A DNA stretch of 64,000 nucleotides from Linanthus parryae (lineage: Eukaryota; Streptophyta; Magnoliopsida; Ericales; Polemoniaceae): positions 153,709,345-153,773,344 of the forward strand of contig JALGPY010000002.1 of NCBI GenBank assembly GCA_023055425.1. Direction: 5' to 3'. Position numbers and translations under genes: made by a program. The notes beneath the pieces are model-generated. The model ran no database searches, was not told the origin of the DNA, and saw nothing but the letters and a program-made list of their open reading frames with translations. This document shows, piece by piece, positions 1 to 12,454 of the stretch; position 1 is the first letter of the stretch; every line of letters starts with the position of its first letter.

Positions 1-3000
1 AATGGGAAAAGTTCGACGAAGTCAATGGAAATGCACAAGAGCATGTCATGCGCTTTGTTGACATGATGGGGCCCATGGAGTGGACACCAAGTGGTTGACG
101 CATGATTTTCCTAAATCACTAGGACGTGACACATACAAGTGGTATCAGTCACTTGAAGCAGGTTTTATCCGCACCTGAGAAGATATGGTGAAGAAATTTT
201 ACACCAAATTCTTCCAAGTAGAAGAAACAATGACAACAATCCATTTGTCTGGAATGTATCAAAAGCATGATGAAGAAGGTTTCGCATTCATAAAGAATTT
301 TAGGACGAAATCTCTCGTATGTGTTGATGAAGTGGTGGAAAGTCGTTTAGTAGAGATTTGTCTACAAGGATTGCGCGATGAATACAAAGAAATGTTGATT
401 AATCCCCATATGCCAACTTTCTCCAAATTGATAGACTGCACAAGAAACATCAATTCTATTGTTGAAAAACAACGCAAGAAATATTCACAGCGCGGATCAA
501 TCTTTAAGATCGGTCGCTTTAGTTACAAGTGGGGGTGCGAGATTGAGGTTAACGTCGTGACATCGAAAAGGTTCAAAAGGCTCCTCAGGAACAAGCTCCA
601 CCTTTTCCATGTTCTCTTGGCGAGGTAACCGAATTCTCCAAGCAATGGCGGAAGGATGGTGGATTGCCCGCGCTTGAGAAACCTCGGACAGGCGAAGAAC
701 TTAGAGATCCAAATTGGTGTGAATGTCATGGGACTGTGCTCCACCCTACTACTGAATGTAGGAAGTTGAGATGGCTTGTTGATAGGAAGTTGAAAGAAGG
801 AGAAATATTCATCATCACAGAACCTGTGAAAGATGTCCGCAATAATCTCCTACTTCCGCACGCTAAAGACAAATCCAAAGGAAAGGAAGTTGTGGTGGTT
901 TCAATCATCGATCATGAATGGGAAGAATATGGAGTTATGACAGTTGTAGCTGACATTCATCAAGATGAGGATTATAGCATGGATACCGAAGACTCTCGTG
1001 CAACACGAATAGTAGATTCGTACAAATTTGAAAGGTTTTATGACGAAATGAAATTTTCTTCAGAATGTCGCCTAGAGATGACTAAAGTTATTCTACGAGT
1101 GGCAGAAGATTATAAATAGGATTTGGTGGTATCTAGTGGAGACGTTATTAAAGCTGCTCGACCTTCAGGCGCGACAATATCATTCTCGGAAGTTGATAAG
1201 AAAATAGACATGCAAAATCATATACATTTGTACGTAACTGCCATAATCAATGGTGTTGAATTCATGAAAGCCTTGTTTGATGGAGGTGCAACTGTGAATG
1301 TGATACATATAACTCTAGAGTTAGCTAGCATACATGAGAAGAAAGTGGTGAAAAATTTATATCCATTGCTTGGTTTTTTTGAATGAATCAAAGATGACCC
1401 TTGGATGAATCAGACTCGGAATTCAGATTGGTAAAATTAAATGTTCTGCTAAATTCCATGTGATAAATGCTAACACCACTTATCATATGATCATTGGGCG
1501 CACATGGATTCAACGCTTTGATGTAATGTCATCTACTTCACACCAGATAATGAGGGCAATCTGGAAAAATAGAGTGGTCGATATCCCAACATCAGTTAAT
1601 CCTTTTAATCTAAATGAAGCAAATTTGACAGAGACTTTGTGGTTTACAGAGTTCGGCGATGAAGAGAGGCCAACACTTTTTGACCCGACTCCCTTGCCTA
1701 AATGGGAAGACATCCAATATCAGTCACCTTCAGGGGTTATGTTGATGAGGGATACTACAGTGGTTGAACAACCTTCACGTCCCGAGACTTCAACTGATAT
1801 TTCTCATAGAAAGAATATTTACTTTTTCAAATGAGTAGTTGAGCATGACACTGATGAAAATGAAGTCAATAGATTCTATAGAAATGGGAGGAAATGTTAC
1901 CTCATATGAAGGTGTGTGGGTTATCTTCTAATCTGGAAGATGTCCTCGAGATTTACGAAACACGAAAGATTCTTGAGATGAAGGATGCACCAGTAGAGTC
2001 ATCGGGGGAAATTTTGACAGAGGTCCCAGAATGTTCCGAAGATTCTCCTAAATAGCAAAAGCAAGAATTGAAGGAAGTGTTTTTGAGTCCGACAGAAGAC
2101 AAGAGAGGCATGTATTCTTGTCCGCAGATCTTAATAGTTATGAATAGGAGGATTTGTTGGAGTTACTAAAGGAGTATAAGGACATGTTCGCTTGTGAATA
2201 TAATGAGATGTCTGGACTAGATACAGAGGTCACGATGCACATGTTTGATGTTGTTCCAAATGCGGAGCCAGTTAAACATAATACTCAAAATTTATGTCCG
2301 GAGATAGAGATGAAGATCAAAGAAGAGATCGAAAAATTGCTCAAGGAGAAGTCCATCAAACCCTTGAATCATCCAACATGGCTCGCGAATATTGTGCCGA
2401 TGGTAAAGAAGAAAATGCTCAGCTGCGCGTATGTGTTGATTCTAGGAATCTAATCGCTTTTTCCCAAAAGATAACTCCCCTTTGCCAAATATTCTCTTGA
2501 TAGATTTAACAGCAGGTCACCAGATGTTCAAATTCATGGATGGCTTTAGCGAGTACAACCAAATCAAAATGGATCATGAAAATGAAACAAATACGACTTT
2601 ATCACGCATGTTGGAGTGTTCTATTACACAGTCATGCATTTTGGATTAAAAAATACAGGCGCGACTTATGAAAGAGCGATGATGGCACTCTTTCATGATA
2701 TGATGCATCGAGAAGTAGAATTTTATGTTGCTCATTTGGTGGTTAAGTCAATTCAAAAGGAAGACATCTGAAGGATTTAAAGAAAGTGTTTGAAAGATGC
2801 AACAATATCAATTGAAGATAAATCCCATGAAATGCGCCTTTGGAGTGACTTCTGGTAAATTTTTGGGATGCCTTATTCACAGACAGAGAATTGAACTGAA
2901 TCCTGCAAAAATATCCGCGGTCACTAGCTTGCCCTCTCCTCACACGCAAAGTGCAGTCAAGAATTGTTTTGGCAAGTTATCCTATTTGCGGTGATTTGTA

Positions 3001-3860
3001 CCCGCGATTGCTGAATTGACCTACCGTTATAATGGTTTGCTCAAGAATAATGTTGTATATGAAGGGACCAAAGAGCATCAAGAAGCATTGGACAAGTTGA
3101 AATCTTTATTGGTGTCACCGTGTGTCATGATCACTCCTGAATTGGGGTCACCTCTGATTCTTTAATTGACTTCAACGAGAAATCCATATGTGCTCTCACA
3201 TCCGCTCACTAATATTTCTCACCAATTCTCTCTCACCAATGGAGTTTAAATTTCAATGGTTCATCAATGAGAACAAGAGGAGGTTACTGAGGAAATCAGA
3301 TGGCGAAGTTATACAAATGTCTTACAAGCTGGACGTTGAAGTAACCAAAAATGAAGTTGAATATGAAGCACTAGGTCTCCTTGCAGCAAAAGCTCTAGAA
3401 GTTCGAATCTCGTTGTGATGGGTGGTTCAAAACTTATTGCGAAGAAATCTTCAGGGGAATATGCTCTCAAAGAGATTAATCTTTTAAGTTGCAGAACAAT
3501 TGTACAAAATTTGGTTCAGGTTTTACATATGTTAAATATGAGCACACTCCAAGGTCTGATAATCGTCATGCAGATGCACTTGCCACTCTGGATTCAAAGA
3601 TCATCAGTGATAAATGTCCTGCACAGATACAAATCAAAGTAAAAGACTCTCCAATATTCGTAAATGATATATGTGATCAATGGATTGTTGAAGAAAATGA
3701 TTGGAGGAGAACTATTTTGGGTACGCTGCCCAAAGGATCAAATGATGCAAATTAGACAACAAAAGGTTATTGCATTCATGACAGGCTGTTGTATTTTAAA
3801 GGACCGTGAGGAATTTTCATGAGATGTAACACTGAAGGCGAAGGAAAGATTATAATAGAA
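1..3860 (+). pseudogene. Degenerate Ty3/gypsy gag-pol relic
   Basis: Remains of a Ty3/gypsy polyprotein, broken by many stops and frameshifts. In order I see: a gag-like block (about 185-600, with a QGLRDEYKEML-like stretch), a Cys/His-rich linker (about 664-800, CECHG...TTEC), an aspartic-protease-like block (1123-1386, containing LFDGGATVNV), a linker with a GRTWI motif (1460-1834), reverse transcriptase (2154-2994, with FMDGFSEYNQI), RNase H (3188-3420, VTKNEVEYEAL) and its tail (3540-3755, HTPRSDNRHADALATL). No LTR is seen on either side and the left end runs out of the window. The order gag-pro-RT-RNase H suits a Tat/Athila/Ogre-type gypsy element; that clade call is inference. The RT active-site box reads YVAH instead of YVDD at 2724-2735, so it cannot be active. 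Confidence 0.85.
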
Positions 3861-4142
3861 AAAACGCATTAAATTTCTGCGGAGAGAATGAAATTTCATT
3901 ATATAGAAAAGCACAACAATATGAAATCTATTGGCCTCAAATCAGTAGTTACGTTGTTATTTGTGCAAGAAAAGTGCGAAAAGTGTGCTCTAATGAAGAA
4001 TTCTCTTAGAATATGTGCCATTGATGATGATGAAGATTTGCGAAAATCCCTGATATAACCTTTCTCAGCTATTGTGTTTACATGCTAAATTGTTTATTCA
4101 CTTAATTTTTACTGATTCTGGCACTCCGGTGCATGTGTTCTT
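3861..4142. other. AT-rich spacer after the gypsy relic
   Basis: No reading frame or repeat structure is recognisable here. It may be further decayed retrotransposon sequence. Confidence 0.4.
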
Positions 4143-4363
4143 GTTCTTATACCTACCACATCAACCCCTTCGGGTGTGCACTAGATAAAACCCCGCTCTA
4201 GTGCAATAGTCTGCAAATGACACTAAAGAAGTACACCATCCTAAAAAAAAAAATCGGACTGATATACTCGTAGTTGAGGAGACCAATAGAAAATCATTGA
4301 GTTGCCTTTGAACTCAAGACTTCAAGGCAAATGTATAACTAACTCAACTAAATCCTGAAAGGT
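4143..4363 (-). repeat. Diverged tRNA-derived SINE copy
   Basis: This stretch is recognisably related to the SINE at 25818-26101. It shares the CCCCGCTCTAGTGCAATAG segment and the ACTCAAGAC...CAAGGCAAATG segment that holds the reverse complement of the B box, followed by AACTCAACTA, the reverse complement of the A box. The polymerase III promoter therefore reads leftward. It is more diverged than the other copy and I could not find a target-site duplication. Confidence 0.55.
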
Positions 4364-5514
4364 TAATTCTACGGTTCATTATTAGAGATCGGAGATGTTC
4401 TGTTTCGAAAAAAAAAGATTGGAGATTAGGGATGGCAAGGGATCGGATTGGATCCACTTATGTCCATATCCGGATCCGATCAAAATAAGTTGATCCATAT
4501 TTGATCCAAATCCGACCGGATCTTAAATTGATTCGGATCGAATTCTGACCGGATTTAATTTGCAATATCCGTATTCGATCCGACAATCCAAATCTCCAGA
4601 AACGGATCTGATTCGGATCCAGATTCAGATCCTGAGCATTTTTTTATTTCTCATAAAAAATACACAACAAATTCAGAAAAATACGTTAAAAGAGTCACCA
4701 CACCAAAAAAAGTAAAAATATATAAGCAAGTAAAAATATATTAAAAATATTTTACCAATATGACAAACGTAAATCTACCAAGAAATATAAGCAATCCATT
4801 CAAAGGTTTGAGGCACCAATAATGTCTAAAATTGTCTACAAATTCAATCAAAACAATACTAAAATTTTCCATAACCATAGTAGAATAATTCTTCAAGCCT
4901 GAAAACATAATGTGTAGTGATTTTGTGTAAGTTTATATATATGTAGGTAAAAACATAGTTTTTTTTATAACTTTAAGGGTATTTTCGTAAAACTATGTGT
5001 GTACGGATCCTTTTGGGTCGGATATCCTAAAAAGACATTTTCCACCCTCCAATTATGGAGAAAAGACATTTTGCCCCCTGATTTATGGAAAAAGACATTT
5101 TGCACCCCTGTCAGAGTTAAAAACTAACAGTTGACTAACGGAGGGGTGAAAAGACATAAATATCCCTGAAATTTTGAGAAATACCCGAGCATAAATACCC
5201 TTTCCTTCTCCTAACATTTCCAAACCCTAACTTATCTCTTCCTCTCCCACTCTTCCGCCTCTCTTCTCTCTCTTTCTCCTCCTCACCTCTATCCCTCTCT
5301 CTCTCCCGTCAGACCACCACACCCATCCACCAGCAAAGCCGGCAGCAACCCAGACGAAACCACCACTGACCATCACGCCCCCGATCCACCACTCTGTCCC
5401 GTTTTCTCCTCTCCTTCTCTTCTGTCTTCTCCATTGAATCAAACAAACCCACCCCAGCCAAACACCTCCATTGACGTCGCCCAAAACCTCCGACGAAAAC
5501 ACCACATCCTCTCT

Positions 5515-5519
<5 letters not shown>

Positions 5520-5581
<62 letters not shown>
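5520..5581. repeat. (CT)n microsatellite
   Basis: An essentially perfect CT dinucleotide run of about 30 units. Confidence 0.95.
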
Positions 5582-5585
<4 letters not shown>

Positions 5586-5645
5586 CCTCTCTCTCAGTTC
5601 ACCGACTCAGGCCAGCCACCCGGAAGATAGAAGAACAGATCTGTA

Positions 5646-5665
5646 AGAGAGAGAGAGAGAGAGAG
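5646..5665. repeat. (GA)n microsatellite
   Basis: A short GA run just downstream of the CT run, so transcripts of this stretch could fold back on themselves. Confidence 0.85.
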
Positions 5666-6181
5666 TAAGGCGCGGACGGACCGAGGGTCGTCATCGCCGT
5701 CAAATTCCACCGCAGCTAAGATCCGCGGACGATCTACAGTGAAGACGTGTTGCGGTCTGGGTTAGTTCGAAGCAGTGGTGGTGTTGATGGAGGTCACTGA
5801 TTGCGGTCTGGGTCAGATTATAGCCCTAATTCTCCAGTTTGTTCTTGTTCTTAACTTCTGGATTCCTCTTGGACTTGGGTTTGCAATAATCTGACCCAAT
5901 TCAGTGACTTTCTCTGACCAATTTCTATACAGAGCTCTGGTTCAAATCTTCCCTTCTCGCTGTTGAATCTGGGTATAGTGCAGTGGGATGGTGGTGACTG
6001 TAGTGAAGCTGGTGGTTGTTGGGGCTGTGCTCTTCAATTTTGGAATTATGCTTTTTTAGCTTGTCTGTATGGTTTCGATTGGAGTTGGGATTACTAATTT
6101 TGGTTTGTTGCTGAATTTCCTTGGTTAAAGTTCGAGTTTGTGTGATCTTCTATAATCCTGTTGTGTTTGATGTTGGTGATA

Positions 6182-6240
6182 GTGGTGGTGGTGGTGGTGG
6201 TGGTTATTTGGTGGTGGTGGTGGTGTTGGTGTTGGTGGAA
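6182..6240. repeat. (GGT)n microsatellite
   Basis: GTGGTGGTGG trinucleotide runs with two short interruptions, immediately before the copia insertion point. Confidence 0.9.
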
Positions 6241-6269
6241 ATTTGGTGTTGGTCAAGAAATGAACACTA

Positions 6270-7709
6270 TGTTGGGTTTTGACGTAGGTAACGCAGCAGA
6301 ATAACAAAAATTAATCATACTCAAAGCCCACCAAGGATCACAGGAAGAAACATCATAACATGATTAAGGTCATTAAAGATGTGTACCTTTTGATTTGTGA
6401 GATCACACGAAGAATGATGTCCCCGTCTCTACGGTTGATCCACGTCTAGAGGTGAGATCTAGATTCTTCCTTCACAACAAGTGCTAGCTTGAACCCGGAG
6501 GAAGAGGGATGAAGATCAAAGCAACAAAGCAACAAAGCACAAAGGAGGGGGCGGCCTCCTTTTGCCGTCGGGTAGAGGGGGCGGACGGGGGCTAGGGTTT
6601 CGGCCCTAGCTCTTTGTCTTGCTCTCTCTTTTGCTCTCTCTCACTCTTGTGTTATGTCTAATAATAACTCATCATGTGGGAAGGAAGCTAGAGCCTCTTA
6701 TATATATACTCCAACAACTCCTTGTTGTTTCCATATTAGAGTTTTCTTGTTCTAGTAGGACTAGAAATATTCCCTTCCTTGCAAATTAGTCCTACTAAGT
6801 TTGCAAGGTGTTGCACAATGATCCTTCTATTAATTAATCTATATTAATTAATCCCAAATCTAGTTCTACTCTATTTGACGTGTGACCCCATAGGTTTCTA
6901 TATAGTTGGTAGTAACTATTACTAACATGGAGCGGTGTCTAGCAACACATCCATGTCACCCAACCAATAGAAATAGTCAGTGATCCCGACAAACCTTTGT
7001 GCCCAATATATCATATTGCATTATCCCTTTGTCTCCATATCCGGATTAGACACGAGACATAAATAGTCACACTCGTATATCCAATCCATAGTTCCTCGAT
7101 CCTGGGAATATGCTTATGCTTGCAGATAACATTAATATCTCTATATTAATTTATCTGAGTCTGGCCAGACATTCAATAAGCCTCATCCCTCGAGTGGCCG
7201 TGGATATTTACCCCCATTATGTGGGAGGGACAAATCCTATCTACATCACTACGATCTCTAAGCTTGCTTCCTATCACGCCCGATAGTCACCTTTATGATT
7301 ACCCAGTTACGGTGTAACGTTTGATAGTATCAAAGCGCAATATTTCACAACTAGAGTATCTAGTGACTTCAAGTCCAAGGATTGCAATAATATTAGCACT
7401 ACGAAAAGCGATTGTGACTTCACATAATCTAATGTATCCTTTTCGTCGTGGGTCAATCCAGTATGCCATTACTCCTAATGTACACCCATGTGTTAGACTT
7501 GATATCTCCATATCAATCTACCCACATACTAGTCTATATTTGATTGTCCTATTAATCAATATAATGGACCAGGGATATTTAAGATAAATAACACATTTTA
7601 TCTAAGGACTTCATTATATTAAATATCGCCATAAATAATAAATGAATATTCTAGCCAAAACATTGTTCATACTAAATCTACGATTGCCTCTAGGGAATCT
7701 ATTCCAACA
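6270..7709 (-). repeat. 3' LTR of the copia element
   Basis: 1440 bp, the same length as the 5' LTR at 14039-15478, with about 25 single-base differences and no indel that I could see. A TATA-like run lies at 6697-6709 on the minus strand, so U3 would be about 1 kb and R-U5 about 0.4 kb. Confidence 0.95.
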
Positions 7710-7722
7710 GTCTCCCACTTGC
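7710..7722 (-). promoter_or_regulatory. Polypurine tract of the copia element
   Basis: Read on the minus strand this is AAGTGGGAGAC abutting the LTR start TGTTGG. It is the expected site of plus-strand DNA priming. Confidence 0.8.
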
Positions 7723-7886
7723 ACTAGAGCCAATCTGGCGCATCTCGTATGCCTATAGATCTGGCGTGCCCTTCATGCTTTCGCTGCGCAAGAGGTTTCG
7801 TGAGCGGATCTGACACGTTGTCATCCATCGGAATCTTGCATATCTTCACATCTCCTCGATCGATCATATCACGAATAAGATGGAAT

Positions 7887-7894
7887 CTCCTAAG
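7887..7894. repeat. Left 8-bp target duplication of the hAT insertion
   Basis: CTCCTAAG here is repeated at 8694-8701, immediately on the other side of the inserted element. Confidence 0.9.
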
Positions 7895-8693
7895 CATAGT
7901 TTTGAAAACCAGACCGGACCGGCCGGTTCGACTGGTCGGACCGGTGAACCGGAGCTCGGCCGGTCCGGGTCGCATGTTGGACCGGTCGTGCAAAAAACCG
8001 GTCAACAACCGGTCAAAACCGCGGTTGGACCGCCAAAACCGCCGAACCGGCCGGCCCAAGCGGTTTGCTGGGTTGAATAAAATTTCGGAAAATTTGCCAG
8101 TGCATGGATTCGAACCCACGACCAGCAGAATTTACAACAACAACTTAACCACTGTACCAACAGTGGACTTGTGTGCTGAAGAGGCTTTAAATATATTTAT
8201 AATATAATTAATGAATTCCTTTAAAGGACTTGAATTCTTCTAAAAAACTGTAACTAATTTGCTATTTAATTGTAGAAGTCTTGTTTGTTTAATCAATCGT
8301 CACTTTATAAAACCAATTTTGTATTTTCTTTTTAAAATAAATAATGTTTTCTCTTTTTCAAATAAATAATTTTGTTTTCACCATTTCATACATATGTTCA
8401 ATAATCGTTTCTTCCACCATACACTTCTTGAACTTATTTATGTAAAAAAATTAAATATATTTTGTTGGCATAAGCCATGTATATATATATTTTCTAAAAT
8501 GTATATATTTTCAAGCTATTGTTGATTAATTTCACCTTTTATATTATATTTTTGTTACACATATAAATAAAAATAATATTTATATACTATTAATAAAACG
8601 TGCGATTGAACCGGTCCGACCACCGGTCCGACCGGTCCGACCGTGAACCGGTGTCTCACCGGTTTGATGGCCGGTCCGGTTCTGAAAACTTTG
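7895..8693. mobile_element. Non-autonomous hAT element (CCGGT family, copy 1)
   Basis: A 799-bp insertion with terminal inverted repeats CATAGTTTTGAAAACC and, on the opposite strand, CAAAGTTTTCAGAACC, flanked by a perfect 8-bp duplication. Both ends are packed with ACCGGT/CCGGTCCG words, which in hAT elements are usually transposase-binding subterminal repeats. The centre is AT-rich and has no transposase. It carries a tRNA-like module (8106-8159). Related copies are at 50461-51416 and 35741-36449. Confidence 0.9.
8106..8159 (-). promoter_or_regulatory. tRNA-like A-box/B-box pair inside hAT copy 1
   Basis: On the minus strand TGGTACAGTGG (8159-8149) fits the polymerase III A box TRGYNNARNGG, and GGTTCGAATCC (8116-8106) fits the B box exactly. 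The 32-base gap is normal for a tRNA or SINE head. It is not a complete tRNA gene. Confidence 0.7.
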
Positions 8694-11600
8694 CTCCTAA
8701 GTACATGCTTTGACTTTTGGTGCGATCTTGGTTCCTTTGCCTGTGCGATTGCCCCAGAGTTGTCACAGTACAACTCTACGGGATCCACTATGCTAGGGAC
8801 CACACCGAGCTCAGTGATAAACTTCTTTATCCATACTGCCTCTTTCGCCGCTTCCGCAGCAGCAATGTACTCAGCTTCTGTTGTAGAATCAGCAACTGTG
8901 CCTTGCTTGGAACTCTTCCAGCTCACAGCTCCTCCATTCAGGCAAAACACGTATCCAGACTGCGATCTGTAATCATCCTTGTCGGTTTGGAAGCTTGCGT
9001 CAGTGTAACCCTTTACACTTAGCTCTTCCATTCCTCCAAATATCAAGAATACATCCTTAGTTCTTATCAAGTACTTTAGGATGTTCTTGACAGCAATCCA
9101 GTGACTCTCACCCGGATTGGACTGATATCTGCTCACCATACTCAACGCGTATGATACGTCTGGTCTAGTACATAGCATGGCGTACATGATGGATCCTATG
9201 GCCGACGCATAGGGTATCTTGCTCATGCGGTCCTTCTCCATCTCATTGGAGGGACAGTCATTCTTGGAGAGAGTGACTCCATGTGACATGGGCAAGAATC
9301 CCTTCTTGGAATCTTGCATGTTGAACCTTTTCAACACCTTGTCAATGTATGTACTCTGACTTAGGCCAAGCAACCTTTTAGATCTATCTCTATAGATCTT
9401 TATACCAAGTATGTAGGCTGCATCTCCTAAGTCTTTCATCGCAAAGCACTTTCCTAGCCAATCTTTAACAGATTGCAGAGTAGGAATATCATTGCCAATG
9501 ATTAGTATGTCATCCACATACAAGACCAGAAATACTATAGAGCTCCCACTAACCTTCTTGTAAACACAAGGCTCATCTTCGTTCTTGATGAAGCCAAACT
9601 CTTTGACTGCGTCATCAAAACGTCGATTCCAGCTCCTAGAAGCTTGCTTTAATTCATAAATGGACCTTAGCAGCTTACAGACTTTATTGGCATTCTCTGG
9701 ATCCTCAAAACCCTCTGGTTGTGTCATGTACACATCCTCAAGGAGGTTCCCATAAAGGAACGCTGTTTTGACATCCATTTGCCAAATGTCATAGTCGTAG
9801 TATGCTGCAATATCAAGTAAGATTCGAATGGATTTAGTCATGGCGACTGGTGAAAAGGTCTCATCATAGTCAATACCATGAATTTGTCTATAACCTTTGG
9901 CCACCAATCGCCCCTTATAGGCAACTACCTTGCCATCCATGTCGGTCTTCTTCTTGAAGACCCACTTGCACCCTATGGGTCGAGCCCCTTCGGGTGGTTC
10001 CACCAAAGTCCATACTTTGTTGGTGTACATGGAATCCATTTCGGATCTCATGGCTTCTAGCCACTTCTTAGAGTCTGGGCCACTCATGGCTTCTCCATAG
10101 TTTGCAGGCTCATCATCCATGAGTGGTACGTCATCGGGCTCAGTCACGAGAAGTCCATACCTCTCTGGCTCATGACGCACTCTTCCTAATCTACGGAGTT
10201 CCTGTGTTACCTGAACAGGTTCTTCCACAACTTCTTGTGGTTCCTGTTCATGTTCCATTGTTGGTTCAGTGGTTTGTGGTTCATGAATTTCTTCAAGTTC
10301 TACAACCCTCCCACTTGCTTCTTTAGAGACTAACTCTCTTTCTAGAAACACGCCGGTCCGAGCAACAAACACTTTGTTCTCGGTAGGGTTATAGAAGTAA
10401 TATCCTTTAGTCTCTTTAGGATATCCCACAAACTTACACTTATCCGCCTTAGGCTCGAGCTTGTCTGTTTGTAAACGCTTTACATAGACGTCGCAGCCCC
10501 AAATCTTCATAAACGACACTATGGGACGCTTCCCAGTCCATATCGCATATGGCGTCTTCATGACTGATTTGGATGGAACACGGTTAATGGTAAAAGCTGC
10601 CATCATTAGAGCATGTCCCCAAAAGGATATCGGATAATCTGTTTGAGACATCATAGATCGCACCATATCTAATAGAGTGCGATTCCTCCTCTCAGATACA
10701 CCATTCCATTGTGGTGTTCCGGGTGGAGTGAGCTGGGATACTATCCCACACTCTCTAAGATACTCATCAAACTCTTGGCTTAAGTATTCTCCTCCACGAT
10801 CCGATCGTAGAGCTTTAATACTCTTGCCAAGTTGCTTTTCTACTTCACTCTTGAATTCTTTGAACAATTCAAAGGATTCGTATTTGGCCTTCATAAGGTA
10901 TACAAATCCATATCTACTGAAATCATCAGTGAATGTGATGAAGTAGGTATAACCACCTCTGGCAGGCGTGGGGAATGGTCTGCATACATCGGTATGTATG
11001 AGTGCCAATAACTCACTAGTCCGCTCGCCTTTAATATTAAAAGGGGACTTTGTCATTTTTCCTAATAAACAAGAACCACAGGTCTCATATGATTCCAAAT
11101 CAAATGAGTCTAGTAGTCCATCCTTATGGAGTCTAGATATGCGTTTCTCATTTATATGGCCTAAACGACAGTGCCATAGATATGTAGGATTTAAATCATT
11201 AGTTTTAATCCTTTTAGTATTTATGTTATAGATTGGATTATTTAGATCAAGGATATACAATCCATCAGACAAATGCGCACTACAATAGTGCATACTATCA
11301 AAATAAATGTAGCAACACTTGTCCTTTATTGAAATAGAAAAACCTTTCTCGTCCAAACAAGAACGGAAATAATGTTTCTGCTCATAGCAGGCACATAAAA
11401 GCAATTGTCTAATTCTAAAATAAGTACAGAAGGCAAAGATAGCTCATAAACGCCTACAGCTAATGCAGCAACCTTTGCTCCATTCCCGACGCGCAAGTCT
11501 ATCTCCCCTTTTCGCAATCTTCTACTTCTTTTCAAATCCTGCACATTACGACAAATGTGAGAACCACATCCGGTATCCAATACCCAGGATGATGAAATAG

Positions 11601-11872
11601 AAAGATTGACGTCTATAACATAAATACCTGGTGGTGGTGGAATCACTATTCCAAGCTTCTTATCCTCCAGATATTTAGGGCAATTCCTCCTCCAGTGACC
11701 CGGCTGGCTGCAGTAGTGACATTCACCTTTAGCCACGCCCCCACTAGGATTTAGGGCATCCTTGGATTTCACAACTTTCTTGTGTTTTCCTTTTGAAGTA
11801 GATGCAACTGACTTGCCCTTCTTCTTGTGTACCATCATTATGGCCTTACCCTTGCCTTTATTGATGCTTTGC

Positions 11873-12454
11873 TCACATGTTCAATAGGTCTGGCAAAGAC
11901 TTGTTGATCTCATTCATATTATAGTTCATAATGAACTGATTATAACTGTCAGGCAACGATTGCAAGACGAGATCAGTCACCAAGTCCTGGCCGAGTGGGA
12001 ACCCCAGTCTCTCAAGGTTCTCTATGTACCCGATCATTCGGAGTACATGAGGGCCTACTGGATTCCCCTCTGCAAGACTGCTTTTGAACAGCGCTTTAGA
12101 CACCTCATAGCGCTCATGCCTTGCCTGTTCCTGAAACAATTGTTTCAAGTGTCTGATCATATCATAGGCTTCCATGTTCTCGTGTTGCTTCTAAAGCTCA
12201 CCAGTCATGGTACAAAGCATGAGGCAAGTCACGTCATTAGAATCATCAATATGTTTCTGACGTGCCCTTACTTCCGCTAGTAGAGACTCATCTTGTGGTG
12301 GGTCTGGAATTGGAGTGTCCAAGACGTACAACTTCTTTTCTTGCTTGAGGACAATCCTCAAGTTTCTGTACCAGTCAAGGAAATTTGTTCCAGACAATTT
12401 ATCCTTCTCAAAGACAGATCGTAGGGATGAACTCGATGCGTTGTTGTTTGCCAT
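11873..12454 (-). pseudogene. Copia gag, with in-frame stop
   Basis: Starts with ATG at 12454 (MANNNASSSSLRSVF...). It shows the usual copia gag features: LSGTNFLDWYRNLRIVL near the N-terminus, then LMLCTMTGEL, LKQLFQEQARHERYEV and FIMNYNMN. An in-frame stop at 12191-12193 splits it, and the frame is lost again near 11850-11873 before the zinc knuckle. In the intact family this is the capsid part of a single gag-pol polyprotein. Confidence 0.88.

Larger units (their letters stand above)
5111..6264 (+). other. Interior of the MULE: CT-rich leader-like and exon-like DNA
   Basis: The interior starts with an AT-rich stretch, then a CT-rich leader-like segment with (CT)n, then GC-richer DNA (5660-5760), then T-rich intron-like DNA. 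This looks like the 5' end of a host gene (leader, first exon, start of an intron), as in Pack-MULEs. I do not recognise any protein in it and find no convincing long frame apart from low-complexity ones. Confidence 0.4.
7724..11838 (-). pseudogene. Copia gag C-terminus and pol, frameshifted and interrupted
   Basis: Read leftward from 11838: a CCHC zinc knuckle (CHYCSQPGHWRRNCP), protease with LDTGCGSH, GAG-pre-integrase (LWHCRLGHIN), the integrase core with its acidic residues (HTDV, RSDRGGEY, and E in SERRNRT), reverse transcriptase with an intact YVDD, and RNase H with YTDASF and STTEAEY. A frameshift near 11330-11400 separates protease from integrase; from there to the hAT insertion the frame is open for over 900 codons. 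The hAT element at 7895-8693 breaks the last RNase H part, and the remaining C-terminal codons (7724-7886) follow, ending ...DAPDWL and a stop. The long open stretch implies recent decay. Confidence 0.92.

Noticed and set aside
4419..4427. An 8-bp target duplication for the outer element
   Set aside because: The flanks (TTGGAGAT on the left, ACACAACA on the right) do not match, so none is claimed.
5227..5668. Open frames over the CT/GA repeats (Ser/Leu-rich or Arg/Glu-rich peptides)
   Set aside because: They are produced by the microsatellites and have no domain; not genes.
7321..7587. 88-codon open frame in the copia LTR, repeated at 15090-15356
   Set aside because: It occurs in both LTR copies with no similarity to any protein and on the strand opposite to element transcription.
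8106..8159. A real tRNA gene in the hAT element
   Set aside because: A and B boxes are present, but the anticodon arm and acceptor stem do not form; called a tRNA-like module only.
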